Part shown: positions 16,690 through 25,505 of the stretch, one piece after another
Layout: the number at the start of each line of letters is the position of its first letter
Position numbering within the stretch: the stretch's first letter is position 1
From: Bdellovibrionota bacterium
GTDB taxonomy: Bacteria; Bdellovibrionota; Bdellovibrionia; Bdellovibrionales; Bdellovibrionaceae
Reading direction: 5' to 3'
DNA: 64,000 bases
Assembly: GCA_963170155.1 (NCBI GenBank)
Contig: CAUJGP010000023.1
Location: 124,001 to 188,000, forward strand
Notes under the pieces: model-generated
Databases searched by the model: none
What the model was told of the DNA's origin: nothing
What the model saw: the letters and a program-made list of their open reading frames with translations, nothing else
Made by a program: the position numbers and the translations under genes

Positions 16690-17461
16690 TGGGAACGGCA
16701 TGGGTAATATGAATAATGGTAATTTGAATACGAACACTACGAGTTCTTCGAATCTTCATAAAAAAACTCTGATGAGTGCTCAGGGCATTCATAAAATATA
16801 CTCTCAAGGAAGTGGGCAGTTGCATATCCTCAAGGGTGTGGATCTGCATATTTATGAAGGTGAGGCTTTGTGCATCGTTGGCGCTTCTGGTGCGGGTAAA
16901 AGTACTTTGATGCATATCTTGGGAGCGTTGGATAGCCCTGATCAAGGCAAGGTGCTCTTCAAAAATAAAGATTTATCGCAACTCAGTGATGAGGATTTGG
17001 CAATTTACCGTAATAGTTCTTTGGGATTTGTTTTTCAGGCTCATCATTTATTGGCTGAGTTTAATGCTCTTGAAAATGTAATGTTGCCGGCGAGATTGAA
17101 AGGATTGAGTCTCCCCGATGCTGAGCAAAAGGCTGAAGCACTTCTCTCTAAGGTTGGTTTAAAAGGTCGAATGGATCATTTTCCAAATCAGTTGAGCGGA
17201 GGTGAGCTTCAGCGTGTTGCCATTGCGAGGGCTCTGGTTAACGATCCTGAAATCCTGTTTGCTGATGAACCAACTGGAAATTTGGATTCACAGAACGGTA
17301 AAATTATTCAAGATCTCTTTTTTGATTTAATAAAACAAATGAGACTCACTTTAGTCGTTGTGACTCATGATCTTAAATTTTCCGAACGATTCCCACGAGT
17401 TCTTCGCATGCAAGATGGTCGTTGGGTTGCTCAGCAAAATAACAAACAATTGCAACTTTAA
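16682..17461 (+). CDS. lolD: Lipoprotein-releasing ABC transporter ATPase LolD
   Basis: A 259-residue ATPase with Walker A GASGAGKST, LolD-typical HHLLAEFNALENVMLPA, signature LSGGELQRVAIARAL and Walker B LFADEPTGNLD. It energises LolC. The ATG at 16682 overlaps the lolC stop. The first 25 or so residues are an Asn/Gly/Met-rich stretch (MNNGNGMGNMNNGNLNTN) produced by a short DNA repeat (ATGAATAATGG appears twice). The conserved domain begins at MSAQGIHKIYSQ, so an internal start at about residue 31 is possible. Confidence 0.94.
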   Translation: MNNGNGMGNMNNGNLNTNTTSSSNLHKKTLMSAQGIHKIYSQGSGQLHILKGVDLHIYEGEALCIVGASGAGKSTLMHILGALDSPDQGKVLFKNKDLSQLSDEDLAIYRNSSLGFVFQAHHLLAEFNALENVMLPARLKGLSLPDAEQKAEALLSKVGLKGRMDHFPNQLSGGELQRVAIARALVNDPEILFADEPTGNLDSQNGKIIQDLFFDLIKQMRLTLVVVTHDLKFSERFPRVLRMQDGRWVAQQNNKQLQL

Positions 17462-17481
17462 ATTACGAATTGAGAAAATGA

Positions 17482-18699
17482 TTATTTCAGTAAATCCCAA
17501 AATTCAGGAAAACTTTTAGTAACGACGTCAGGATGCAGAATTTCAATGGGAATAGCTTGGGATTGAACTAGGGCTGCGGCAAAGGCAAGGCGATGGTCGT
17601 GATCGGTGTCGTAAGCAAAAGGATTTATTTTTTGATGTATCATTGGTGAGGGTTTAATGATCATGCCATCGGGTTTAACTTCATGAGAGACATTCAGTTG
17701 ATTAAGAAGTTCGGAGATTTTGGCTATACGGTTTGATTCTTTATGAATGAGTTGAGGAGCATCGTAGAGCCTAGAGGGTGTTTGAGCAAAAGCACAGAGC
17801 ACCGCTAAGACAGGAAATAGATCAGGACATGACTGTAGAGGGTACTCAATACCTTGAAAATGAGACGATTTTTTGATCTTGAGTTGGTAAAATGGGGATT
17901 CGGATTGCGAATGAGGTGGAAGAAGTTCGATATTCACTCCCATTTTTTGTAAAATAGAAACAAACTCTGCATCAGGTTGTAAGCTGGGGTGAGGAAATCG
18001 TTCAAAGAGAGCCTCTCCATTTAAAGCTGCATAGGCAGCAATGGCAAAGGCCGAGCTTAAATCGCTTTCGACGTGATAAGGCGTCTCAGTAATCACTGAA
18101 CTTTGTTTTAAAATTCGATAAGAGGTTCCCTGATTTGTTTGTCTTTCTTCAATTTGCATCCCTAAGTTTTTGACAACCTTTAAGGTCATTTCTAAGTAGC
18201 CTTCACTAATAGGATGCCCTAATGTTTCTAGGGTCAAGTCTGTTTCTAAATCCCAAGCATTGAGAATCAAGCTAGAAGCAAATTGGCTAGAGACGCTTCG
18301 TTGCACTTGAACGGGTTGATTTAAATTCTGCCAACCCTTTGACTCCAGGATAAGGGAATCATCTGTTGTAGAAGATTGAACACCCAGACGTTTTAAAACA
18401 TCGAGTAAATCTTGTTGAGGCCTTTGCATGAGGCGTTTTGTTCCCTTGAGAACGTGGCGGCCTGGAATTCGTGAGAGTCGTAGCGCCAAAAATCTTAAAG
18501 TGGTGCCAGCGGCCCCACAATTATAAATAATATTTGTTTTTGATGGATCGAATTCCTCAATCGCTTTTTTCATCATTAGGACATCATCGCATTGAGAGTC
18601 TCCCAGCAGCTTTAATTTTCCGTCATAGGATTTGCAAATTAAAGCTCGGTTCATTAACGATTTTGATGCAGGGATGATTCCTTTATAAAAAAAACTCAC
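17482..18699 (-). CDS. aroA: 3-phosphoshikimate 1-carboxyvinyltransferase (EPSP synthase)
   Basis: A 405-residue EPSP synthase, the sixth shikimate step, condensing shikimate 3-phosphate with phosphoenolpyruvate. It has PASKSLMNRALI near residue 10 (phosphate and shikimate binding), CGAAGTTLRFLA, KRLMQRPQQDL, and near the end DHDHRLAFAAAL in place of the usual DHRMAM. It is slightly shorter than E. coli AroA and diverged, with the N-terminal strand trimmed. Its ATG overlaps the DAHP synthase stop as ATGA. It is the last gene of the aromatic operon. Confidence 0.93.
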   Translation of the reverse strand: MSFFYKGIIPASKSLMNRALICKSYDGKLKLLGDSQCDDVLMMKKAIEEFDPSKTNIIYNCGAAGTTLRFLALRLSRIPGRHVLKGTKRLMQRPQQDLLDVLKRLGVQSSTTDDSLILESKGWQNLNQPVQVQRSVSSQFASSLILNAWDLETDLTLETLGHPISEGYLEMTLKVVKNLGMQIEERQTNQGTSYRILKQSSVITETPYHVESDLSSAFAIAAYAALNGEALFERFPHPSLQPDAEFVSILQKMGVNIELLPPHSQSESPFYQLKIKKSSHFQGIEYPLQSCPDLFPVLAVLCAFAQTPSRLYDAPQLIHKESNRIAKISELLNQLNVSHEVKPDGMIIKPSPMIHQKINPFAYDTDHDHRLAFAAALVQSQAIPIEILHPDVVTKSFPEFWDLLK

Positions 18700-19745
18700 G
18701 AAGCTATTCCTTTTTTGGATATTTCAGTTTGAAATGTTTTGCCGATAGCTTCACCGACTTTTTCGAGTTTGGACATTAAAACTTCAAAATCAGAAGGTAA
18801 GAGGGCCTGGGGACCATCGGAAAGAGCTTCCGCAGGTTTGTCATGCACTTCTATAATAAGGGCGTCGGCACCAGCTGCCATTCCAGCGATGGCCATAGGA
18901 GAAACCAAATGACGAAATCCTGTACCATGACTAGGGTCGACCACGACGGGAAGATGAGTGAGTGACTTGAGTATGGGAACAATGTTCAGATCCAAAGTAT
19001 TTCTAGAGTATTGAGTGTCAAATGTACGAATGCCTCTCTCGCAAAGAATAACCTTGTGGTTACCCCCTGCAAGGATATACTCCGCACTCATGAGCCACTC
19101 CTCAACGGTGGCAGACATTCCCCGTTTTAATAAAATAGGTTTATCGATTTTTCCAAGCTCTTTAAGAAGAGCAAAATTTTGCATATTTCGGGCTCCTATT
19201 TGGATGATGTCAACATAGTCCATCATCATCTCCACCCCATCAAGGTCCATGGCTTCTGAGACGATGGGAAGCCCTGTTTCTCTTGAAGCCATTTGAAGAA
19301 TCTCAAGACCCTTTTTTCCAAGACCTTGAAAAGAGTAAGGAGAGCTGCGAGGCTTGAACGCTCCTCCTCGAATCACTGTGGCCCCCATTTTTTTGACCGC
19401 TCTTGCAATTCGTAAGGTTTGATCTTCGCTTTCCACAGAGCAAGGACCAGCCATGACACAAAAATTATTTTGTCCAATGTGGACCCCTTTCACATCAATC
19501 ACGGTTCCTTCAGGGATAACGTCTTTCGACGCTAATTTGAAAGGTTTCGAGATACGCATGACATTTTCAATTTCAGGAAATACTTCAAAGTATTTTAACG
19601 AAATTTTCTCGGTTTTTCCCAATACGCTGACTGTTAATTGTTCTTTGCCTTCCACAACATGGGGGTGGCCACCGAGTTCTTCGATTTTCTTCAATAGGGT
19701 TTGAATATTCTCTTTTTTATATCCTTTTTTTACGACGACGATCAT
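18696..19745 (-). CDS. aroF: 3-deoxy-7-phosphoheptulonate synthase, type I-beta with ferredoxin-like N-domain
   Basis: A 349-residue DAHP synthase that makes the first shikimate intermediate from PEP and erythrose 4-phosphate. Residues 1-75 (MIVVVKKGYKKENIQTLL) form the regulatory ferredoxin-like domain seen in Thermotoga-type enzymes. The barrel follows with MAGPCSVES, GGAFKPRSSPYSFQG, LKRGMSATVEEWL and VVDPSHGTG, which carry the PEP and metal residues. The N-domain predicts allosteric inhibition by Tyr or Phe, which is inferred from family members. It overlaps both neighbours by four bases. Confidence 0.95.
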   Translation of the reverse strand: MIVVVKKGYKKENIQTLLKKIEELGGHPHVVEGKEQLTVSVLGKTEKISLKYFEVFPEIENVMRISKPFKLASKDVIPEGTVIDVKGVHIGQNNFCVMAGPCSVESEDQTLRIARAVKKMGATVIRGGAFKPRSSPYSFQGLGKKGLEILQMASRETGLPIVSEAMDLDGVEMMMDYVDIIQIGARNMQNFALLKELGKIDKPILLKRGMSATVEEWLMSAEYILAGGNHKVILCERGIRTFDTQYSRNTLDLNIVPILKSLTHLPVVVDPSHGTGFRHLVSPMAIAGMAAGADALIIEVHDKPAEALSDGPQALLPSDFEVLMSKLEKVGEAIGKTFQTEISKKGIAS

Positions 19746-20947
19746 AATGGACTTCCTTTTTGGTAAATGTTTTTATAGATTTCTAAACATTGAGAAAAGA
19801 GAAGTTGCAGCTCCTCTTTGTTTTTATTTTTTAGATGAAATTCTATTTTATCGATTTCTTTTTTTAATTCACCGATAGAGTTTAAAATGAATTTTTGGTT
19901 TTTTTCGAGGATGGGAATCCACATATCTGTATTGGACCCATTAAGTCTGAGTAGATTAAGTGCATTCAATGGAAGTAGCTCTAAAGCATTATCCCAATTC
20001 TTTTGCTTGAGGCAAAGTCCGTAAGCCATACCAAGGAGTTGAATCAAATGGCTACTGTAAGCGAGACTTTCATTGTGGTGTTGTGTCTCACCGACCCAGG
20101 GAGTTGCTCCAAGGGCAGCGACTAAATTTTGGAGCAGTAAAAGTTGATCACTTTGTTGGGAAGAAATATTAGTGAGGCAGATTGTTTTACCAAAAAATAA
20201 ATCCTCTTGAGCGGATTGAAAATTGGATTCTTCTTTACCTGCTAGAGGATGAAATCCGTAAACGGAAGGAAGGTCAATGAGGACACTTCCCACATTAAGA
20301 ATCACTTTATTGTTTTGAGCGAGAAAAAGAGCTTTTTCTTCATTCACGGAAAGAGGGGCGCACAAAAAAACAATATCACATTTTGTAAGCTGGTCTTCAG
20401 GAATGAGCTGAAAATGAGGTGCTTTTTGAGACTGACACCATACTGTGAATTCATGTGGATCAATAAAAGGATCAGAAATACAAAATGTCCAGTGAGGGCA
20501 TTGATTTTTCAGTGCTAAGCCGATGGAAGCACCAATAAGGCCAAATCCCAGAAAGCCTACTTGATAGGATGATGGTAGCGAAGAGGCTTGGGCACGTCGG
20601 GTATGATTTGCCTCAATGGCTCTGAAGTTCGCAATTAAATTAAAGAAAAGATTTTTAACTTCTGAATCTAAAAGATGGATATGAGGTTCTTTCACGATAG
20701 TATTTAGAATATCTTGTTCACGCTGAGGATCGCGGATTTTTTTGTTTTCTCTCTTCTTTAAATCACCGACTTGTTTAACGATGGCAGCTCTTTGATCTAA
20801 AAGTTGAAGCAGATTTTTGTCAATTTTATCAATTTGATTTCTTAAACTTGAAAGGTCAGCGCTTGGATTTGAATGATCGTTTGGTAGGGAATGATCATTG
20901 GGAAGCCTATTCATAATAATAGAAGCTTTTGAGTTTATTTGCGACAA
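19742..20947 (-). CDS. tyrA: Bifunctional chorismate mutase / prephenate dehydrogenase
   Basis: A 401-residue T-protein-like fusion. Residues 27-120 are an AroQ chorismate mutase (LRNQIDKIDKNLLQLLDQRA, then KIRDPQREQDIL). From about 128 comes an NAD-binding dehydrogenase (VGFLGFGLIGASIGLAL), leading from chorismate to 4-hydroxyphenylpyruvate for tyrosine. The likely start is TTG at 20947 with AAAGGTG upstream; an ATG at 20914 is an alternative. The N-terminal leader contains a tandem duplication, LPNDHSLPNDHS, from an 18-base direct repeat. It is the first gene of the tyrA-aroF-aroA operon. Confidence 0.93.
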   Translation of the reverse strand: MSQINSKASIIMNRLPNDHSLPNDHSNPSADLSSLRNQIDKIDKNLLQLLDQRAAIVKQVGDLKKRENKKIRDPQREQDILNTIVKEPHIHLLDSEVKNLFFNLIANFRAIEANHTRRAQASSLPSSYQVGFLGFGLIGASIGLALKNQCPHWTFCISDPFIDPHEFTVWCQSQKAPHFQLIPEDQLTKCDIVFLCAPLSVNEEKALFLAQNNKVILNVGSVLIDLPSVYGFHPLAGKEESNFQSAQEDLFFGKTICLTNISSQQSDQLLLLQNLVAALGATPWVGETQHHNESLAYSSHLIQLLGMAYGLCLKQKNWDNALELLPLNALNLLRLNGSNTDMWIPILEKNQKFILNSIGELKKEIDKIEFHLKNKNKEELQLLFSQCLEIYKNIYQKGSPL

Positions 20948-21312
20948 GTTACACCTTTATGGGTTAAAATCACTTTCATTTATCGGTGTCTTTCTTGTTT
21001 CTTTGAGATGTATTTACAGTTTAGTATTCATTTTTCTTCTCTTGCTTATTTCTCTAACATTTTTATGTCTCATTTTTGGAAAATAAGTTGTAATAAAGGA
21101 TCTACACGATTCTAAGATTTCTTATGGACCAGGGACTTTAATTTTTGTGGAACTCAGCTCTTTACTTTAAAAGCAGTACAGATCTTTAGAAAAATGACAC
21201 GGATCATTTTGATATGGCGATGAAGCCAGAAGTTCAGAGAACCCGTGAGCGCCTCTTGAATCAGAAAATAACGTCAATTTTTCTGTTGTCAGTGCTGTAA
21301 TGCATATTTTTT
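20948..21312. other. Leader region of the aromatic operon
   Basis: A 365-base spacer between trmJ and tyrA. It holds a small dyad, AAAATGA (21191-21197) and TCATTTT (21204-21210), which on the minus strand is followed by TCT and could end trmJ transcription. A short T-rich hydrophobic plus-strand frame is not convincing. I could not find a leader peptide rich in Tyr or Phe codons. Confidence 0.4.
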
Positions 21313-22224
21313 CTATTTTTTATTTTGCCGGTGCTCTTTGAGTTTGCGGATTGTTTGTTGTAAGACGGCTTCAAAAATTCTGAGTTCTTTAGGAGTTGGA
21401 ACATTATGAAGAAGAATCCGTCTCATAACGGTGAAAGCATTAATGCGTCTTTTTTTGAGGTCAAATCCAAGCACTTCGATCCACTCATAGAGTGTTTTGT
21501 CGGGAGAGTTTTTATTTTTTTTCGCCTTTGTCGTGGAAGATAATTTTTTCTCATTTTCTTGAACCAAGGGGTTGATTTTTGAGGGGGTTGTTTCATTCAA
21601 AAAGAATTCTTTTGTAGGTAAAGAATCTAAAGAAGGGATGAAGAGGTCTTTCGTTGGATTTGGCCGCTGGGGTGATTTTTGTCCATTGAGAGGGGTGCGC
21701 GCGCCTCCCCACTGATCTCTCACAATAAAAAGAGCCAAGAGTACTGCTTGTGCTAAGTTCAGGCTCCAGTTAGGGCCATAGGTGGGTATGGAACAAGCAT
21801 AGTGAGCTTGATCCACGTCAAATCCAGAAAGGCCGCAATCTTCAGGGCCAAAAATAAGATAAATTTTATTTAATTTTGATCGTTGTATATTTGGTAATCC
21901 AGAAATTTTACCGAGTCCTTCTTGTAAGTCCAACAACTTTCGAGCTCTGCCATCACGGGCCGTAAAGGCGATTCGAACGCCCTCGGGGTTTTGCTCTAAA
22001 AACTCATTCCAAGAAGCGTATTCGCGTCGATGGTTGAGAGCTTCTTGGCCATTGGCAGCCATTTGCTGAGCAGCGTAGGTGAGAGCACACTGGGGTTGGA
22101 TGAGGTGTAATTGTATGGCTCCCATATTGCTCATGGCTCTAGATACAGAGCCGATATTGAGAGCGTAGAGGGTTTTAACCAGCACAACATGAATTTCGTA
22201 AGAAATGATAGGGTTCGTTTGCAT
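21313..22224 (-). CDS. trmJ: SpoU/TrmH-family RNA 2'-O-methyltransferase, TrmJ-like
   Basis: A 303-residue SPOUT methyltransferase. The trefoil-knot motifs are intact: NIGSVSRAMSNMG near the N-terminus, YLIFGPEDCGLS and SLNLAQAVLLALF. These match TrmJ, which methylates tRNA position 32. A linker (about residues 165-225, Lys/Ser/Pro-rich) joins a C-terminal helical region (YEWIEVLGFDLKKRRINAF) that in TrmJ aids dimerisation and tRNA binding. It starts five bases after the hldD stop and is probably translationally coupled. Confidence 0.9.
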   Translation of the reverse strand: MQTNPIISYEIHVVLVKTLYALNIGSVSRAMSNMGAIQLHLIQPQCALTYAAQQMAANGQEALNHRREYASWNEFLEQNPEGVRIAFTARDGRARKLLDLQEGLGKISGLPNIQRSKLNKIYLIFGPEDCGLSGFDVDQAHYACSIPTYGPNWSLNLAQAVLLALFIVRDQWGGARTPLNGQKSPQRPNPTKDLFIPSLDSLPTKEFFLNETTPSKINPLVQENEKKLSSTTKAKKNKNSPDKTLYEWIEVLGFDLKKRRINAFTVMRRILLHNVPTPKELRIFEAVLQQTIRKLKEHRQNKK

Positions 22225-22229
22225 TTGAT

Positions 22230-23219
22230 TTAGAGAGGCTTTTGGAAAATATTTTTTTCAGCCAGTAAATAATTTTTGATGTAATCAAAAACACCTTGCT
22301 GGAGAGACCACTGAGGAGGGCTCATATTATTGTGTTGCCAACGACTCATATCGGCTTCTGTAAAATTTTGATATTGATTTTTGATGCTTTCGGGAATTTC
22401 TAACCATTTGATTTTCATGGGCTTATGCAGGGATGAAAACACGTTTTCAGCAAGGTCCAGCCACGAACGGGCTTTTCCGTATCCAATATTGTAAATTCCT
22501 GAGGTTGGTTTTTTTTCTAAAAGTTCCCACATCCAGCGAGTCACATCTTTAACGTACACAAAATCTCGCAGTTGCATCCCATCTTTATAATCAGGATGGT
22601 TGCTTTTAAATAAACCTAATTCATTTGTTTCACAAATTTGATGAAAGGCTTTGTAAACCAAGCTGCTCATGGCGCCCTTATGAAACTCATTGGGACCATA
22701 AACATTGAAGAAGCGCAGTCCATACCATGATGGAGTGCCGGAGACTTGTTCTTGCTGCATCACCCACCGGTCAAAAGCCACTTTGGATTCACCATAGGGA
22801 TTGAGAGGTTTTAGTTTTTCTGAATCGATGGAATCTGAAAAACCAAGTTCCCCTTGGCCGTAAGTAGCACCACTACTCGCATAGATAAGAGTGATTCCGT
22901 GTTTTCGGCACCATTCAAAAATTTTTTGTGTGTAAAGCGTGTTGTTTTGATAGAGGAAGTCTTTATCCATTTCTGTTGTTGAAGAACAGGCTCCCATGTG
23001 GATAACAGCCGTAACGGAAGAGGGATCTATGCTTTTAAAGAGATAATCTATAAAAGGAGTGGTTGAAATAAATTGGGTATACTGAGCTCCATTGAGAGGA
23101 ATGGGACGTTCTTCGGGTGAAACAGTATCGACGCAAAGAATATTTGAAATACCTTTTTGATTGAGTTCATAAACCATGGCACTTCCAATAAAACCATTGG
23201 CTCCAGTTACTATGTACAT
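22230..23219 (-). CDS. hldD: ADP-L-glycero-D-manno-heptose 6-epimerase
   Basis: A 329-residue short-chain dehydrogenase-fold epimerase that makes the heptose donor of the LPS inner core. It shows the Rossmann motif YIVTGANGFIGSAMVYELN, HMGACSSTTEMD, the catalytic pair in YASSGATYG and PYGESK, and GLRFFNVYGPNEFHKGAMSS, the HldD-specific stretch. GAGGAGG stands nine bases before the ATG. Its presence supports a heptose-containing LPS. It is the first gene of a two-gene unit with trmJ. Confidence 0.96.
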   Translation of the reverse strand: MYIVTGANGFIGSAMVYELNQKGISNILCVDTVSPEERPIPLNGAQYTQFISTTPFIDYLFKSIDPSSVTAVIHMGACSSTTEMDKDFLYQNNTLYTQKIFEWCRKHGITLIYASSGATYGQGELGFSDSIDSEKLKPLNPYGESKVAFDRWVMQQEQVSGTPSWYGLRFFNVYGPNEFHKGAMSSLVYKAFHQICETNELGLFKSNHPDYKDGMQLRDFVYVKDVTRWMWELLEKKPTSGIYNIGYGKARSWLDLAENVFSSLHKPMKIKWLEIPESIKNQYQNFTEADMSRWQHNNMSPPQWSLQQGVFDYIKNYLLAEKNIFQKPL

Positions 23220-23257
23220 CTCTGAAAGCCCTCCTCTTGTGTAGAAAAGGGATTCTA

Positions 23258-24589
23258 TTATGGTTCTGGATGAAAGTAAATTGATTCTTTATCCAGTTTG
23301 ATTACAGAAGGAATTTTACTTGTGAAAGTCACGGTAAGGCCTTCCGTATAAGGTGATTCTTTTGAGGTTATGGTATTTTCAAAAGTAATTTTAATTTTTC
23401 CTCTTCCATTGTTGTAATCCAACAGGGCCACGTCAAATAGCGAGTTCAAATCTGTTTTTGTTTTATTTTTTTCGTTAAAGACCTTGAAGTCTGGGTTTTT
23501 TGCCACAGGGTATTTGATGGGAATGGCATTCCCTAATCCTGTAACTAGTGGGCCACCGATTGAGATCGATTCTGCTTTGTTTGTTTCAAGTTCTAGTTTA
23601 AATTCTGATATTCCATCAACGACCGCAAGGCTGTGTATTTTGATGAGTTTATCTTCGAAATGATGATCACTGTTTGTTTTATTGAACAAGTCCAACAAAC
23701 GAGTTGTATTTGAGGAGAGAGCTTGATCGTTATCTTTATTGACCGTGATCTCATTGATGTTGGCAACAGCCGATCGGACAATAATTTCCGCTTGGGCTTC
23801 AGTTCCATCACTTTTAGTGCGAGTCAGCTGCAGAAAATAATTTGAACACTTATTTTGAAATTCTAAATCTAAACAACGTAATTCTGCTTTCATTTCGGAA
23901 TCAGATAAATCTTGGGCCTCTTTATTAGAGTTAGATTTCATTTCTACAAGAGTGGCGTAACGTCCACCCTCTTGTGAAAGGCCCGAAAGTTTTTTTGTCT
24001 GAATGGTGATCATTTCTTTTTTTTGTTCATTTTGATTGAGTTCAGAGCTCCAAACTTCATAATAGCGGTTTACTTCGTATTGGACCAGGATTGAAAAGCG
24101 AGCGCTTGGCGAACTCTGTATTTTTACATTTTTAATTTCTTTAGCAAATTCTGAAGAAAGTTGTTTTTGTTTTAAAGAGAGTGACGGATCTCTTTTTAAA
24201 ACTCTCAGTTTACTCATCAAAAAATCAGGGCTGGAATCCGTGTAAGCAAAGTCTTTGAGGGCGCCTTTTTCGTCAAAATCTATTTTGTGGCCCGTAAGTC
24301 TTTTCCATTCAGGTCTTTCTTTGGTTCTTTCTGCTTGCTCTCGAGCTTCCATGTCAGTGGGATTATAAAAGGTTTCCCAATCCATTTGTCCCTGTGGCTC
24401 CAGGTGGCTTGGTCTATTTTTATAAGGATTCTTGATCAGAGTGGGGTCTGATGTTGCATCAAAAAGGGGGTTTTCTTGCTTATTAGCATTTTCATCTTTG
24501 GGTTGATCTCGTCTCTTTAATACACAAGAAGCACTTGTTGATAAAAGTATTAATATTAATGAAAACTTCCCAAAATCTGTGAGACGCAC
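23258..24589 (-). CDS. Predicted lipoprotein of unknown function
   Basis: A 443-residue protein with a lipoprotein signal peptide: MRLTDFGKFSLILILLSTSA then the lipobox cysteine (SASC, about residue 22). After the cysteine comes a charged linker, then a mixed alpha/beta region with no motif I recognise. The C-terminal 150 residues look strand-rich. The start is GTG with AGGAGG five bases upstream, a strong site. It is isolated from hldD by 38 bases but on the same strand. Function unknown. Confidence 0.78.
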   Translation of the reverse strand: MRLTDFGKFSLILILLSTSASCVLKRRDQPKDENANKQENPLFDATSDPTLIKNPYKNRPSHLEPQGQMDWETFYNPTDMEAREQAERTKERPEWKRLTGHKIDFDEKGALKDFAYTDSSPDFLMSKLRVLKRDPSLSLKQKQLSSEFAKEIKNVKIQSSPSARFSILVQYEVNRYYEVWSSELNQNEQKKEMITIQTKKLSGLSQEGGRYATLVEMKSNSNKEAQDLSDSEMKAELRCLDLEFQNKCSNYFLQLTRTKSDGTEAQAEIIVRSAVANINEITVNKDNDQALSSNTTRLLDLFNKTNSDHHFEDKLIKIHSLAVVDGISEFKLELETNKAESISIGGPLVTGLGNAIPIKYPVAKNPDFKVFNEKNKTKTDLNSLFDVALLDYNNGRGKIKITFENTITSKESPYTEGLTVTFTSKIPSVIKLDKESIYFHPEP

Positions 24590-25034
24590 AAAGACCTCCT
24601 AATAATCGCGATAAGCACTGTCGAAAAACAAGACACATTTGATGGTACTAACAAAGATGTATCCTCCTATTATATAGAGCAATAAATGAGCCAAAATGAG
24701 GAGGGATGATGGAATCCGCGAGGAGCTGAGTTTTATTTTTCCAAAAATAAAATTTTTTTATATTAAAAGAGCCAAATAGTAATTATTTGGAAATGAGATC
24801 AACAAAATCAATGGTGGGATAATGTTTTCTTATACAAGGGTGTAAGAGTTATAGAGATAAGGCATTTTTTGTTGAGGCGACCGAAGTTCAAAATATTAAA
24901 AATGGACAAAAAAAGTCATTTTATTTGAAGAAATCTCAATGTATCGGAGCATTTAATATCAATTAAAGACTCCGAGTTAAAACGATGGTTATCATATTCA
25001 AAAAGAATAAAGCTCTTCGCGGCCTAGGGACCTT
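24590..25034. other. AT-rich intergenic region with two dyads
   Basis: A 445-base spacer without a supported gene. It contains a perfect 10-base inverted repeat TTTTATTTTT (24731-24740) / AAAAATAAAA (24743-24752) followed by seven T, too tight a loop for a normal hairpin. A second dyad CCAAATA (24772-24778) / TATTTGG (24784-24790) looks operator-like. The promoter of the lipoprotein gene is probably here. Confidence 0.5.
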
Positions 25035-25433
25035 TTAGTCTTCCATGTCCTCGTCATTATCTTCGTCTTCGTCGTCGTCATCCATGTCATCATCTTCGTC
25101 TTCGTCGTCGCTGTAGTCTTCTTCAGCGGAAAACTTAATGAGCCAGCCTTCTCCGTAGGGATCTTCCATGAGAACAGAAGGATCATCCATGAGTGTGGTG
25201 TTGACCTCTGTCACAGTTCCGTCGACGGGACAATAAATATCAATAGGGCCATCGTTTGTTTCAATAGTTCCACAGACTTCATCAGCTTCTACGTTTTGTT
25301 GTTCTTCGGGAAAATCAAAAGAAAGAATTTCGTCAAAATCAGCAAGAGTTTCTTCTGTTAACCCTAAAGTAAGGGTGCCACTTTCGTTTAGCACCCAAAA
25401 GTTCCCCATATATATTTTTAAATTTTCATTCAT
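25035..25433 (-). CDS. GcvH-like lipoyl-domain protein lacking the lipoyl lysine, acidic tail
   Basis: A 132-residue protein. Residues 10-105 align by eye with glycine cleavage H protein: LGLTEETLADFDEILSFDFP, ADEVCGTIE, IDIYCPVDGTVTEVN, LMDDPSVLMEDPYGEGWLIK. In true GcvH the hairpin reads ESVKA with the lipoylated lysine; here the same place reads ETNDG, so the lysine is an aspartate. The last 26 residues are almost pure Asp/Glu. It therefore cannot carry lipoate at the usual site and may be a scaffold or regulatory paralogue. No gcvT or gcvP is adjacent. GGTGGA precedes the ATG. Confidence 0.82.
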   Translation of the reverse strand: MNENLKIYMGNFWVLNESGTLTLGLTEETLADFDEILSFDFPEEQQNVEADEVCGTIETNDGPIDIYCPVDGTVTEVNTTLMDDPSVLMEDPYGEGWLIKFSAEEDYSDDEDEDDDMDDDDEDEDNDEDMED

Positions 25434-25505
25434 TGTTCCACCATTTGTTTTGATTCATTATTCATAGTTATTTTATTTTTTCAAGCAGAAACACAGGCCT
25501 AGATT

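Noticed and set aside
20898-21086. A 62-residue hydrophobic plus-strand frame upstream of tyrA
   Set aside because: The hydrophobicity comes from T-rich DNA; it overlaps the tyrA start and lacks a ribosome-binding site.
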